A stretch of 64,000 bases of DNA from contig CAWFPJ010000031.1 in the NCBI GenBank assembly GCA_963817515.1, positions 682,001 through 746,000 of the forward strand, written 5' to 3'. Shown here one piece after another: positions 43,930 to 53,207 of this stretch. A model generated the notes under the pieces. That model searched no databases. It was not told where the DNA came from and saw only the letters and a program-made list of their open reading frames with translations. Each line of letters opens with the position of its first letter. Position 1 is the first letter of the stretch. This stretch comes from DATMNI01 sp963817515 (GTDB taxonomy: Bacteria > Acidobacteriota > Terriglobia > Bryobacterales > Bryobacteraceae). Position numbers and translations under genes: made by a program.

Positions 43930-45078
43930 CTACGCACTAACATCCTTCAATTCCGATACGTCCGTGCGCGCATACTCGGCTAAGGCTGCAAGGTCGATTC
44001 CTATTCCCAGCCCAGGCTTGTCCGGGATGGGCAGCATGCCGTCGGAATCCAGGCGCCATCCTCCGCTGGCGATTTCGTCGATGAACGGAGAACCGGTCAG
44101 GTATTCCACCAGGTCGGTGTCCGGGAAGGCGGACGCGATTTGCAGATCCGAAGCCAGCCCGACGGCTGTGTTCCACCCGTGCGGAATAAACCGGACTCCG
44201 TGTTCACGCGCCATCCACGCAATGCGCCGCTGTTCGCTCAACCCGCCAACCTTCGTCACATCGGGTTGGACAATGTCGAAGGCGCCCGCCTGGAGCCAGG
44301 CTTCGAAACTTTGGCGGCGGGTCAGCACCTCGCCGCCCGCAATCGGAACCCTCGCCGCGCGGCGAAGCGCGATGTAGTCTTCAAACGCATCCGGGTGCAG
44401 CGGCTCTTCGAACCAGGCTACGCCATACTCGGTCAGCATTTCCGCGGTGCGCAGCGCCCATTTGTAGTTTTGAGGCCAGAAGGCATCACTGGCTCCGGCA
44501 TCCACCATCAGCAGGCACGCCGGTCCTACCGCCTCGCGCGATGCCCGCACGATGGCCTCGTCTATCGCCACGCTCTTCTTGCCGAACGGCCCCCATCCGA
44601 TTTTGAATGCACGAAATCCGCGGGCCTTCACCGGCAGCAGTTGATCCGCCATTTGCTCCGGTTCCCGCATGAGAAGAGATGCATAGGGCCGTACGCGATC
44701 GCGATAACGGCCTCCCAGCAGACGTCCCACGGGTTGCCCGGCCGATTTACCCAACAGATCCCAGAGCGCGATATCGATCCCGCTAATGGTGTGCGTAATG
44801 GATCCACCGCGCCCCTGCCAGAAGGTATTCTGATGCAGTTTCTCGCTGACCCGTTCGGGCTCCAACGCATTCTCGTCTTGATAAAGCGGCCGGAGCACCG
44901 ACAAGGAAGCGCGCACCAGTTCAACGCCAGCGAACACGCTTCCCCATCCCGTCCGGCCATCGTCGGTGAGGACGGCCAGGATGGTGTGAACGCAGTCTTC
45001 CGGCTGTAATTCGTTGGACCAGCCCCCTTCGGGAGTGGCTCCGCGGAGCCCAAATGCGCGTACCTCTCGAATCTTCAT
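43930..45078 (-). CDS. Mandelate racemase/muconate lactonizing enzyme family protein
   Basis: 382 aa, cytoplasmic, no leader. The enolase-superfamily barrel is complete: capping domain to about 125, then FRAFKIGWGPFG with the catalytic Lys, metal Asp in LLMVDAGASDAFW near 193, metal Glu residues in VAWFEEPLHPD and PIAGGEVLTR, and a catalytic His in FIPHGWNTAVG near 297. This pattern fits sugar-acid cycloisomerases and dehydratases such as galactarolactone cycloisomerase; substrate not assigned. It diverges from the frameshifted glucosidase gene with only 46 bases between. Confidence 0.85.
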   Translation of the reverse strand: MKIREVRAFGLRGATPEGGWSNELQPEDCVHTILAVLTDDGRTGWGSVFAGVELVRASLSVLRPLYQDENALEPERVSEKLHQNTFWQGRGGSITHTISGIDIALWDLLGKSAGQPVGRLLGGRYRDRVRPYASLLMREPEQMADQLLPVKARGFRAFKIGWGPFGKKSVAIDEAIVRASREAVGPACLLMVDAGASDAFWPQNYKWALRTAEMLTEYGVAWFEEPLHPDAFEDYIALRRAARVPIAGGEVLTRRQSFEAWLQAGAFDIVQPDVTKVGGLSEQRRIAWMAREHGVRFIPHGWNTAVGLASDLQIASAFPDTDLVEYLTGSPFIDEIASGGWRLDSDGMLPIPDKPGLGIGIDLAALAEYARTDVSELKDVSA

Positions 45079-45124
45079 ACGTGACGATTATGCAACACTC
45101 TGTTACATTGGGCTTGCCTAACCG

Positions 45125-47787
45125 ATGATTGAAGAGCACGTGCGAATGGAAGAGGGCCGGCTTCGGCGCAAGCATTGGAACCGATGGGGCCCGTATCTGA
45201 GCGAACGCGCCTGGTGCACGGTTCGCGAAGACTACAGCCCCGACGGATCGGTTTGGGAATATTTCACGCATGAGCATGCCCGCTCCCGAACCTACCGCTG
45301 GAACGAGGACGGACTGGCTGGGATCTGCGACCGCCACCAGCGCATCTGTTTCGCCATCGCGCTTTGGAACGGCCGCGACCCTTTCCTCAAGGAGCGCCTC
45401 TTCGGGCTAACCGGGCCCGAGGGCAACCACGGCGAGGACGTCAAGGAATGCTACTTCTACCTGGACAATACCCCCACGCACTCGTACATGAAATGCCTGT
45501 ACAAGTACCCCCAGGTCGAATTTCCATACGCAGCGGCTCAGGGAGGAGAACGGCCGGCGCACCCGTCTGGAACCGGAGTACGAGCTGATCGATACCGGCA
45601 TTTTCGCCGAAAACCGGTATTTCGATGTCTTCGTGGAGTACGCCAAAGCCGCCCCGGACGACATTCTGATCCGCATCACGGTTTTCAACCGCGGTCCCGA
45701 GACGGCGACTCTCCACGTGCTTCCCACTATTTGGTTCCGCAACACGTGGCGGTGGGCCGGCCAGGCGGCCAAGCCTGAATTGCGAAGAGGCGCGTCGCCG
45801 GGCCTGATCGAACTCGACGAGCCGTACTATGGCCGCCGACGCCTCTACTGCAAAGGTGAGCCCGAGCTGTTGTTCACAGACAACGAAACCAACTGCGAGG
45901 CCGTCTGGGGTTCGCCCAGCCCGTGGCCGTTTGCAAAGGATGGCATCGGCGAATATGTGGTGCGCGGGAACCGCAACAGCGTTAATCCGGAGGGCCGCGG
46001 TACCAAGGCCGCGGCGCATCACATACTGGCTCTCGATGGCGGCAAATCCGCCGTGGTGGAATTACGCCTGACCGATGCCGGCCCGACTGATACCAGTGTG
46101 ACCGATGCCGGCGCTACCGATCCGTTTGGCGCCGGGTTCAGCGCAGACTTTCACCAAGACGGATGGACGAGGCCAACGACTTCTATGCCACGGTGACGCC
46201 GCGCAACCTCTCGATTGACGGCCGCGCCGTGATGCGCCAGGCCTTCGCCGGGCTGCTCTGGTCCAAGCAGTTTTATCATTACGTGGTCCGCGACTGGCTG
46301 AGCGGAGACCCCGGGTTTCCGCCGCCTCCCCGGGAACGCAAACAGGGCCGCAACCATGAATGGCTGCACCTCTACAATTCCGACATTATCTCCATGCCGG
46401 ACAAATGGGAATACCCGTGGTACGCTGCCTGGGATCTGGCCTTCCATTGCGTTCCGCTGGCGCTGGTGGATTCGCAGTTCGCCAAGGACCAACTGGTGCT
46501 GATGCTGCGCGAGTGGTACATGCATCCCAACGGCCAGCTTCCCGCCTACGAGTGGAATTTCAGCGACGTGAATCCGCCGGTGTATGCCTGGGCCGCGTGG
46601 CGCGTTTACAAGATTGAGCGCAAGCACAGCGTTAAACCCGACCGGGAATTTCTGGAACGGATCTTCCACAAGCTGCTGCTCAATTTCACCTGGTGGGTGA
46701 ACCGGAAGGACGCGAGGGCAAGAACGTTTTCCAGGGCGGCTTCCTGGGGCTGGACAATATCGGGGTCTTCAACCGCAGCGAACCGCTGCCCAATGGCGAA
46801 TACATCGAACAGGCCGACGGCACGGGCTGGATGGCCATGTACAGCCTGAACCTGCTGGCCATCGCGCTGGAACTGGCGCGCGAAGATCCGGCTTATGAAG
46901 ACGTGGCCAGCAAATTCTGGGAGCACTTCCTGTTCATCGCCAACGCCATCAACCATCTGGGCGAAGATGGCGTGGGCATGTGGGACGAGGAGGACGGATT
47001 CTTTTACGACGCCCTGCACCTTACCGACGGCCACCACTTTCCGCTTAAAGTGCGCTCGATGGTGGGGCTGATTCCGCTCTTTGCCGTGGAAACGCTGGAG
47101 CCGCGGCTGATCGATCAGCTTCCCGGCTTCAAACGGCGCATGCAGTGGTTCATCGACAATCGTCCCGATCTCACTCACAATGTCGCTTCCATGGAAGTTG
47201 CCGGCAAGGGCGCGCGCAGACTGCTTTCCATCGTCGACCCGAACCAGCTTCGCCGCATCCTGAAGCGTATGCTGGACGAGGACGAATTCCTGTCGCCGTT
47301 CGGCGTGCGCAGCGTTTCCCGCGCGCTCCGCGACCAGCCATACATACTGGACGGTAACAGCGGCGAACACCGCGTGGACTACGAACCCGGCGAATCGCAC
47401 ACCGGCTTGTTCGGAGGAAATTCGAACTGGCGCGGCCCGGTCTGGTTTCCGCTGAATTATCTGCTCATCGAATCGTTGCAAAAGTTCCACCACTACCTGG
47501 GCGACGAATACAAAGTGGAGTGCCCCACCGGATCGGGCATGATGATGACTTTGTGGGAGGTGGCGGCTGAGATTTCAAAGCGGCTCTCGCGAATTTTCCT
47601 GAAGGATGAAAACGGCAGGCGTCCGGTGAATGGGCCGGTAGAGTATTTCCAGAACGATCCGCATTGGAAAGACCTGATACTGTTTTTTGAGTATTTTCAC
47701 GGAGACACCGGAGCCGGCCTGGGCGCCGGCCATCAGACGGGCTGGACGGGTCTGGTAGCGAAACTATTGCAGCAGAGCGGGGTGTGA
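45125..47787 (+). pseudogene. MGH1-like (GH63-type) glucosidase, three frameshifts
   Basis: The family's full sequence can be followed across four frame segments: 45125-45536 (WNRWGPYLSERAWCTVREDY to KYPQVEFPYAA), 45537-46157 (LREENGRRTRLEPEYELIDT to DFHQ), 46157-46711 (RRMDEANDFYA to TWWVNRKDA) and about 46712-47787 (EGKNVFQGGFLGLDNIGVFN to the end). The needed changes are one extra base near 45536 and one missing base near 46157 and near 46711. Corrected length would be about 887 aa, normal for this family, which hydrolyses alpha-glucosides such as glucosylglycerate-type or oligosaccharide substrates. No other stop or deletion is seen, so it is either recently broken or misread. The strings WFRNTWRW, GGNSNWRGPVWFP and GWTGLVAKLL are conserved. 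Confidence 0.85.
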
Positions 47788-47809
47788 AGGTACAGAGCGG
47801 GGTGTGAAG
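47773..47809. repeat. Stop-codon-spanning tandem duplication after the glucosidase gene
   Basis: CAGAGCGGGGTGTGAAG, which contains the TGA stop, is at 47773-47789 and is repeated perfectly at 47793-47809 (period 20). Confidence 0.9.
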
Positions 47810-47845
47810 TGCGAGTGCCGGCTGGAAGGCCCGCACCACGCGAGG

Positions 47846-48112
47846 CTATTGCAAAGTCAGGCGATTCTGTTCGTTTGAAACCAGACCGTCGAAGATCGCC
47901 AGCACCTGTTTGCGATAGGCGTACACACGTTGCAGGTTTTCGCGGAACGATTCTTCAAAGTCGCGGGCTTTGAGCCATTTGTCCAGCATCGACCGAGGCA
48001 CGTCGATGTCCTGCCGCAGGTCTTCAATATCGTGGCCGCGAAGAAACAGGCCATAAAAAAACGCAGCTTCCCTTTGGGGCGCCAGCGGGTCGAAATCGTC
48101 TCTCGCCGTCAT
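47846..48112 (-). CDS. Small helical protein, possible helix-turn-helix
   Basis: 88 aa, not assigned to a family. It is rich in charged residues and predicted helical; FYGLFLRGHDIEDLRQDIDV followed by PRSMLDKWLKARDFEE has the spacing of a helix-turn-helix, and the C-terminus RENLQRVYAYRKQVLAIFDG looks like a further helix. Codon use is like that of neighbours. It stands alone between convergent and divergent genes. A small DNA-binding regulator or adaptor is possible but not shown. Confidence 0.6.
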   Translation of the reverse strand: MTARDDFDPLAPQREAAFFYGLFLRGHDIEDLRQDIDVPRSMLDKWLKARDFEESFRENLQRVYAYRKQVLAIFDGLVSNEQNRLTLQ

Positions 48113-48220
48113 AAACAGTCTCAGCGAAAATGTCAGTATACCGATGCCCCTAACTTATAGGCAAGTCCGATTTTCGGCCGGCACTTGCTGCTAAGATGAG
48201 GGCTTCGGAGGAGAGAGTAC

Positions 48221-48583
48221 GTGCCCACACTGATCGCGGCGCCTACGCGCGTGGAAGCCGCTGGAAACAAACCGAAACTGATTGATGAATATGTCGGATT
48301 GGTGAATTCCAAAACCAGTGCCGCGAGCGTTGCTCACATGCGCAGCCCGGGCGGATGGCAGGAACCCGGGCAGACTCCGGATTTCGATGAATTCACTGTG
48401 GTCTTGCGCGGCGTGCTGCGCGTGGAGCATCGCGATGGTTCACTTGACGTCCACGCCGGCCAGGCAGTGATTTCGCGTGGGGGCGAGTGGGTTCGCTACA
48501 GCACACCAGGAGCCGACGGCGCGGAATACATCGCCGTGTGCGTGCCCGCGTTCTCTATGGACACCGTGCACCGCGACTTGTAG
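48221..48583 (+). CDS. Small single-domain cupin protein
   Basis: 120 aa from GTG 48221, preceded by GGAGGAG. The cupin core is visible in GGWQEPGQTPDFDEFTVVLRG and VHAGQAVISRGGEWVRYSTP, matching the two cupin motifs, although the usual His pair of motif 1 is replaced by polar and acidic residues, so metal binding may be altered. Such proteins bind small ligands or act as isomerases; role unknown. It converges with the PilZ gene, with 10 bases between stops. Confidence 0.8.
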   Translation: MPTLIAAPTRVEAAGNKPKLIDEYVGLVNSKTSAASVAHMRSPGGWQEPGQTPDFDEFTVVLRGVLRVEHRDGSLDVHAGQAVISRGGEWVRYSTPGADGAEYIAVCVPAFSMDTVHRDL

Positions 48584-48593
48584 AACCGGCCGG

Positions 48594-48971
48594 CTAGCCC
48601 GCGACCGCGCTTAATCCCTGCCCGCTGCGAGTCCTGAATTCGTAGCGCTCGATGCGGATTGCAGCCTTGTTTTCTTCCGAACGCACGACGCGGCCCATCG
48701 CTACCACTTGCAGCAGGCACGTACCGCCTAAACGAGCGGGCCAGTTTACGGAAAGCTCCACCATGCGTCCCAGCGGAAGCTTTTCATTAGTGGTGAACAG
48801 AATCCCACCACTACCGAAATTCAGCGTCACCCCAGATCCGCTAACTTTCGGCAACTTGGCCTGCACCAATCTATATCGAACCTCTTCTCGGACAGGAAAC
48901 CGGCCGGTGCCCCGTCGTTCAGCCGTCCCCCCGACATTTTTGTTCGCACTTATTGCCGTGCTTATATTCAT
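48594..48971 (-). CDS. Single PilZ-domain protein
   Basis: 125 aa. The cyclic-di-GMP binding motif RxxxR is present as RFPVREEVRYRL near residue 24, while the second motif, normally (D/N)xSxxG, appears as NFGSGGILF with Gly at the Ser position. The remaining strands (LGRMVELSVNWPARL, VVAMGRVVRSEENKAAIRIE) complete the barrel. It probably reports cyclic-di-GMP levels to a partner, possibly the flagellar or pilus machinery elsewhere in the window, but no cyclase or phosphodiesterase is near. Confidence 0.85.
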   Translation of the reverse strand: MNISTAISANKNVGGTAERRGTGRFPVREEVRYRLVQAKLPKVSGSGVTLNFGSGGILFTTNEKLPLGRMVELSVNWPARLGGTCLLQVVAMGRVVRSEENKAAIRIERYEFRTRSGQGLSAVAG

Positions 48972-49142
48972 TAGGTATCAATCATCGCGGAATGTTGAAT
49001 CTACTACAATAGCCAGGACGAACTAAGATTTTGAATTCATGTCTAGTACCTTGGTTTGAACAAATTTGGTAGGGATCTGAACTTTCGTACCGCTATGGTA
49101 CCGAAGGGATGGCCTAGGGCTACCTTCTGATATTCTGGCCTC

Positions 49143-49889
49143 ATGGACCAGGACCAACTCCGGGCATTGTTCGAACAGGTGCGAGCAGGAACGGTGGATC
49201 TCGATACCGCTATGACCCGCATGCGCCACATGCCCTTCGAAGACCTGGGATTTGCGAAAGTGGATCACCATCGCGAATTGCGCCACGGCATGCCGGAGGT
49301 GATTCTCGCCAAGGGGAAAACACCGGAACAGGTGGTGGCCATTGCCGGCAGTCTGCTGCAGAATTCAACCAACGTACTAATCACCAGGGCGGACCGCGAG
49401 TGCGCCGCGCTGGTGACTGAGAAACTAGCCAGCGCGGAGTATCTTCCGTTGTCGGGCGCCATCCGCTTCTGGCGTGACCGAACGGTACACGGCAAGGGCA
49501 CCATCGCGGTGGTCTGCGCCGGAACCAGCGACATCCCGGTGGCCGAAGAAGCCCAGGTTACGGCCGAGTTGATGGGCAACCAGGTGGACGCGATTCACGA
49601 TATCGGGGTGGCCGGCATTCATCGCCTGATGAGCAATCGCGAACGCCTGACTCAAGCGCGGGTGATCGTGGTCTGCGCCGGCATGGAAGGTGCGCTGCCC
49701 AGCGTGGTGGGCGGGCTGGTCTCCTGTCCGGTGATTGCGGTGCCCACCAGCGTGGGATACGGCGCCAGTTTCCACGGTTTAGCGGCTCTGCTGGGCATGC
49801 TGAACAGTTGCGCCAGCAACGTGACCGTGGTCAACATCGACAATGGCTTCGGCGCCGGCTACGTGGCGAGTCTGATCAATCGCATGTGA
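49143..49889 (+). CDS. larB: Nickel-pincer cofactor biosynthesis protein LarB
   Basis: 248 aa. The N-terminal helical part (LRALFEQVRAGTVDLDTAM, DLGFAKVDHHRELRHGMPEV) and the PurE-like C-terminal domain (VVCAGTSDIPVAEEA, DIGVAGIHRLMSN, VVCAGMEGALPSVVGGLV, TSVGYGASFHGLAALLGMLN) are those of LarB, which carboxylates nicotinate adenine dinucleotide at the start of nickel-pincer nucleotide synthesis for lactate racemase-type enzymes. larC and larE are not nearby. Its stop is 12 bases before two REP-like hairpins. Confidence 0.93.
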   Translation: MDQDQLRALFEQVRAGTVDLDTAMTRMRHMPFEDLGFAKVDHHRELRHGMPEVILAKGKTPEQVVAIAGSLLQNSTNVLITRADRECAALVTEKLASAEYLPLSGAIRFWRDRTVHGKGTIAVVCAGTSDIPVAEEAQVTAELMGNQVDAIHDIGVAGIHRLMSNRERLTQARVIVVCAGMEGALPSVVGGLVSCPVIAVPTSVGYGASFHGLAALLGMLNSCASNVTVVNIDNGFGAGYVASLINRM

Positions 49890-49900
49890 GTTCACCGGCA

Positions 49901-49964
49901 ACCGGCGGCAAAGGACCGCCGGCGTTAGCTGGGAACCGGCGGCAAGGACCGCCGGCGTTACCTA
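49901..49964. repeat. Two tandem REP-like hairpins overlapping the Gfo/Idh stop
   Basis: Units at 49901-49930 and 49935-49963 each consist of ACCGGCGGC, a short loop and GACCGCCGGCGTTA. The hairpin arms are 49902-49908/49916-49922 and 49936-49942/49949-49955. The second unit ends in CCTAG, whose CTA (49962-49964) is the stop codon of the oxidoreductase gene on the other strand, exactly as at 28821. Confidence 0.85.
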
Positions 49965-51122
49965 GACCGCCAGGTCCGGAACGTTGACCCAGGCGCGCTT
50001 CTTCCACGAATCCAGACCGGCTTCGGCGAGTTGAACGCCTTTGGCGCCCTCCAGCAAGCCCCAACGGAACGGCTCGTCTTTGACCACGTGGCGCAGGAAG
50101 AATTCCCACTCACGCTTGAAAGCGTTATCGAAGGCGTCCTGCTCCGGCACCTTCTGCCAGCCGTCGAAATAATTCAGGGGGCTATCGATATCGGGGTTCC
50201 ACACCGGGCGCGGGGTGGCGCCGTAGGGCTGGATCCAGCAGTGGCGAAGACCGGCGACGGCTGTGCCCTTGGTTCCATCCACCTGGAGGGTCAACAGATC
50301 GTCGCGGCGCACGCGCACGCACCACGAAGAATTGAAGTGCGCCAGGATGCCGCCTTCCAGTTCGAAGGTGGCGTAGGCCGAATCATCGGCGGTGCACTCG
50401 TACGGCTTGCCGGCTTCGTCCCAGCGCGTGGGAATGTGAGTGGCGCCCATGCATGACACTGCCTTCACGGCGCCGAATACGTTGTCCAGCACGTAGCGCC
50501 AATGGCAGAGCATGTCGATAATGAGGCCGCCGCCATCCTGCTTGCGATAATTCCACGAGGGCCGCTGCGCCGGCACGGTGTCCCCCTCGAAGACCCAGTA
50601 GCCGAATTCGCCGCGCACCGAAAGAATCCTGCCGAAGAATCCCAGATCGCGCAGTGTCTGCAGTTTCAGCAATCCCGGCAGCCACAGTTTGTCCTGCACC
50701 ACGCCATGCTTGACGCCGGCCTGGCGCGCCGTGCGGTAGAGATCGAGCGCGGTTTCAAGACTGTCCGCGACCGGTTTCTCGCAATAGACGTGCTTGCCGC
50801 GAGCAATGGCTTTGCGCACGTCGGCCGCACGCCGGTCGGTGGTCTGCGCGTCGAAGTAGATGGAATAGCCGGGATCGCTCAACGCCGAATCGAGATCGGT
50901 GCTCCAGGGCAGGCCTCCGAATTCGGCTGAAATCGCTTCCAGTTTAGCAGCATTGCGGCCTACCAGCAGCGGTCGCGGCATGATGGCTTCGCCGGATCCG
51001 AGCGGCACACCTCCCTGCTGCATGATGGCGTAAACTGACCGGCGCAGGTGCTGGTTCAGCCCCATGCGCCCGGTGACGCCATTCATGATGATGCCGACGG
51101 AATGACTGGTTTTTTCGCTCAT
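49962..51122 (-). CDS. Gfo/Idh/MocA-family oxidoreductase
   Basis: 386 aa, no leader. The nucleotide motif is IIMNGVTGRMGLNQHLRR near the N-terminus and the EKP motif is intact in HVYCEKPVADS near 120. The substrate domain includes KLWLPGLLKLQTLRDLGFFG and DMLCHWRYVLDNVFG. Cytoplasmic NAD(P)-dependent sugar or polyol dehydrogenase of unknown substrate. It is the last gene of a minus-strand run permease-cupin-oxidoreductase. Ends inside a REP-like repeat. Confidence 0.87.
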   Translation of the reverse strand: MSEKTSHSVGIIMNGVTGRMGLNQHLRRSVYAIMQQGGVPLGSGEAIMPRPLLVGRNAAKLEAISAEFGGLPWSTDLDSALSDPGYSIYFDAQTTDRRAADVRKAIARGKHVYCEKPVADSLETALDLYRTARQAGVKHGVVQDKLWLPGLLKLQTLRDLGFFGRILSVRGEFGYWVFEGDTVPAQRPSWNYRKQDGGGLIIDMLCHWRYVLDNVFGAVKAVSCMGATHIPTRWDEAGKPYECTADDSAYATFELEGGILAHFNSSWCVRVRRDDLLTLQVDGTKGTAVAGLRHCWIQPYGATPRPVWNPDIDSPLNYFDGWQKVPEQDAFDNAFKREWEFFLRHVVKDEPFRWGLLEGAKGVQLAEAGLDSWKKRAWVNVPDLAV

Positions 51123-51248
51123 TATTTGTGCTTCCCGTTTCCCAGTGGGGCGGGCGATCGTTTTTTGTCGCCTGCCAGGCAGACTAGATATCCCGATGGT
51201 CTGCCCACTGCATAATTAAGGTTTCGAGGTTGTGGGTCATGATTGTTC

Positions 51249-51692
51249 CTACGGCTTCTCCGTATACTGCGGGGCGGCGCCCTCAGGCAGCGGCGGCACA
51301 TCCACTCCGGCGCGCGGCAGAGTGCCCTCCAGTTCCTGCCGCCAGTGGGCCACATCGCCCGCCGGGCCGTAGCAGTAAATCATGCGCATGGGCGTGGACC
51401 CGGTGTTGGTCAACTGGTGAAAGACTGTGGGAGGAATGTAGACCGCCTGCCCCGTCTGCACCGAAATCCGCTCCTGGCCCAGGCACATTTCCCCCGAGCC
51501 TTCCACGATGAAGTAGATCTCCTCCTGCTCCTGGTTGTGCCACGGCACCTGGCCTCCATTGGGCTCCAGCGTTACGTTGCCCATGGAAAAACTCTTGGCC
51601 TGAATGGGGCTCATGCCGCCGACCAGGTTCTGGGTGCGGCGCCGGGCCGGATACGTGCGCCCGGCAATCTTGGAAAGGTCAGCGACGATCAT
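51249..51692 (-). CDS. Cupin-domain protein
   Basis: 147 aa from ATG 51692, with GGAG 8 bases upstream. The cupin motifs are clear: PWHNQEQEEIYFIVEGSGEM (His, Glu and Glu ligands; first His in PWHN) and GQAVYIPPTVFHQLTNTG (final His). A metal-binding small-molecule isomerase, dioxygenase or binding protein is likely; ligand unknown. It sits 51 bases downstream of the permease gene and 126 bases upstream of the oxidoreductase gene on the same strand, suggesting a shared catabolic operon. Confidence 0.87.
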   Translation of the reverse strand: MIVADLSKIAGRTYPARRRTQNLVGGMSPIQAKSFSMGNVTLEPNGGQVPWHNQEQEEIYFIVEGSGEMCLGQERISVQTGQAVYIPPTVFHQLTNTGSTPMRMIYCYGPAGDVAHWRQELEGTLPRAGVDVPPLPEGAAPQYTEKP

Positions 51693-51743
51693 GATGGTTA
51701 CTCCTTGTAGGGAAAAGGCGGATTGGCAACCTGCCCCACGTTT

Positions 51744-53075
51744 CTAGCTTCGGCCTGATTTGCGAAAACGATTGCTAAAGAAATAGCATACAACCCCGAG
51801 CGAAACCAGAATCCCGCCCAACTGCAGAGCATTGATGGGTCCCACCGGCTCGGCCTGATTGCGGACCACCGTGAGGACCAGCAGCGCCAGCGGCAGGATG
51901 CCCACCGCGATCGCGCCCAACAGGCCACCGGGGACGCGGTAAGGGCGCGGCAGATTGGGTTCGCGAATCCGCAGCGCCACCAGCGATGCGAATTCCAGCA
52001 GAATGCTGAGGCCGGTCAGCAGCACATCCAGCAAAATCAGTTTGGTAAAACTGAAATTGAGGCACAGCGCCCAGGCGGCCGCGCAAACCAGGATCGCCAC
52101 CCAGGGAGCGCCGGTCCTGGAGTACCGGGTCGCCAGGATCTTGGGCAGAAACCCGTCTTCGGCCATCGCGTACGGCAAGCGGGACAGCGACATGGTCAGA
52201 GCGTTAAGCGTCCCCACTGCGCCCAACATTCCGCCGACCGTGATGGCCACCGCGAGCCACTCGCTGGTCAGCCCCTGCGGCAGGACAGCCCGCGACACAT
52301 CCGCCCACCCGCCCGTGGACCAGCGGTTCGGGTCGAGCCCGGTCATGGCGACGGCGGCCACAGGCAGCACGTAAGTCACAGCCACCAGCGTTACGGCCCC
52401 GGCCATCGCCAGGGGGTAGGTGCGCTGGGGCCGGTCCACTTCGCCGGCTATGGTGGACGCATTGTCCCAGCCCATATAATTCCACATAGCCACCAGAATT
52501 CCGCCCAGCATATCCACGTTGTGCGCGTCGACGGCTGGCAGCGGAATAAGCTGCGGCCCAGCCGTTTCGCGATGCAACACCGCATACCCTGCCAGCACCG
52601 CGAAGGGGGCCAGCAACAGAACCGTCATCACGAAGGAACTGCCGCCTATCACTTTGGCGCCCGCAACATTCCACGCTGCCGAAATTCCAATCAGCCCGAT
52701 GCCGATCCAAAGGCCCCGGCCGCCTGCGGTCAACGACGGCGCGAAATGCCCCAGGTAGCCGATGAACAGCGTGGGGTAGATGGCCATGTCGAAGATGCTG
52801 CCTATCAGCGACAGCCAGGATTCCTGAAATCCCCAGAAGGGCCCCATGGCGCGGAAAGCCCAAACGTACATGCCACCTTCGTCGGGGAGCGTGCTGGACA
52901 GTTCGCTTACCATCAGCGCCGTCGGAATCGCCCAGACCAGCGGCGTCACCAGCAGGATGAGGATGGTGGCGGTGTAGCCGGTCTTCGAGACGATGTCTTC
53001 CAGGCCAAACGGGCCGCCGGAAACCATCAGGTAGATAGCCGCAATCAGCGGAAGCAGCGTTACTTTGCGTGGCAT
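51744..53075 (-). CDS. APC-superfamily amino acid/amine permease
   Basis: 443 aa from ATG 53075, chosen because the protein then opens directly with the first APC helix (LPLIAAIYLMVSGGPFGLED); the frame is open to 53156. About twelve membrane helices, with LSSTLPDEGGMYVWAFRAMG in the second helix region and NYMGWDNASTIAGEVDRPQR in the loop typical of plant and bacterial polyamine/amino-acid uptake transporters (PUT/LAT-like group). A uniporter or exchanger of an amino acid, amine or polyamine is likely. It starts the permease-cupin-oxidoreductase run. Confidence 0.87.
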   Translation of the reverse strand: MPRKVTLLPLIAAIYLMVSGGPFGLEDIVSKTGYTATILILLVTPLVWAIPTALMVSELSSTLPDEGGMYVWAFRAMGPFWGFQESWLSLIGSIFDMAIYPTLFIGYLGHFAPSLTAGGRGLWIGIGLIGISAAWNVAGAKVIGGSSFVMTVLLLAPFAVLAGYAVLHRETAGPQLIPLPAVDAHNVDMLGGILVAMWNYMGWDNASTIAGEVDRPQRTYPLAMAGAVTLVAVTYVLPVAAVAMTGLDPNRWSTGGWADVSRAVLPQGLTSEWLAVAITVGGMLGAVGTLNALTMSLSRLPYAMAEDGFLPKILATRYSRTGAPWVAILVCAAAWALCLNFSFTKLILLDVLLTGLSILLEFASLVALRIREPNLPRPYRVPGGLLGAIAVGILPLALLVLTVVRNQAEPVGPINALQLGGILVSLGVVCYFFSNRFRKSGRS

Positions 53076-53130
53076 TGGCGTGGCCGATGTTCCAAAGTAT
53101 CGCTTACCGACGTCCGCGCGGTGGATTGGT

Positions 53131-53171
53131 GAAAAAAAAACGCTCCCGGATGACAAGGCACATCCGGGAGC
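53131..53171 (-). terminator. Intrinsic terminator of nrdJ
   Basis: GCTCCCGGATG (53142-53152) and CATCCGGGAGC (53161-53171) form an 11-bp stem with an 8-base loop, 36 bases past the nrdJ stop. On the minus strand it is followed by G then nine T residues (53132-53140), a textbook rho-independent terminator. Confidence 0.93.
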
Positions 53172-53207
53172 ACAGGCTCTCCCATCGTTGTGAGCAAAAT
53201 GAAAAGC

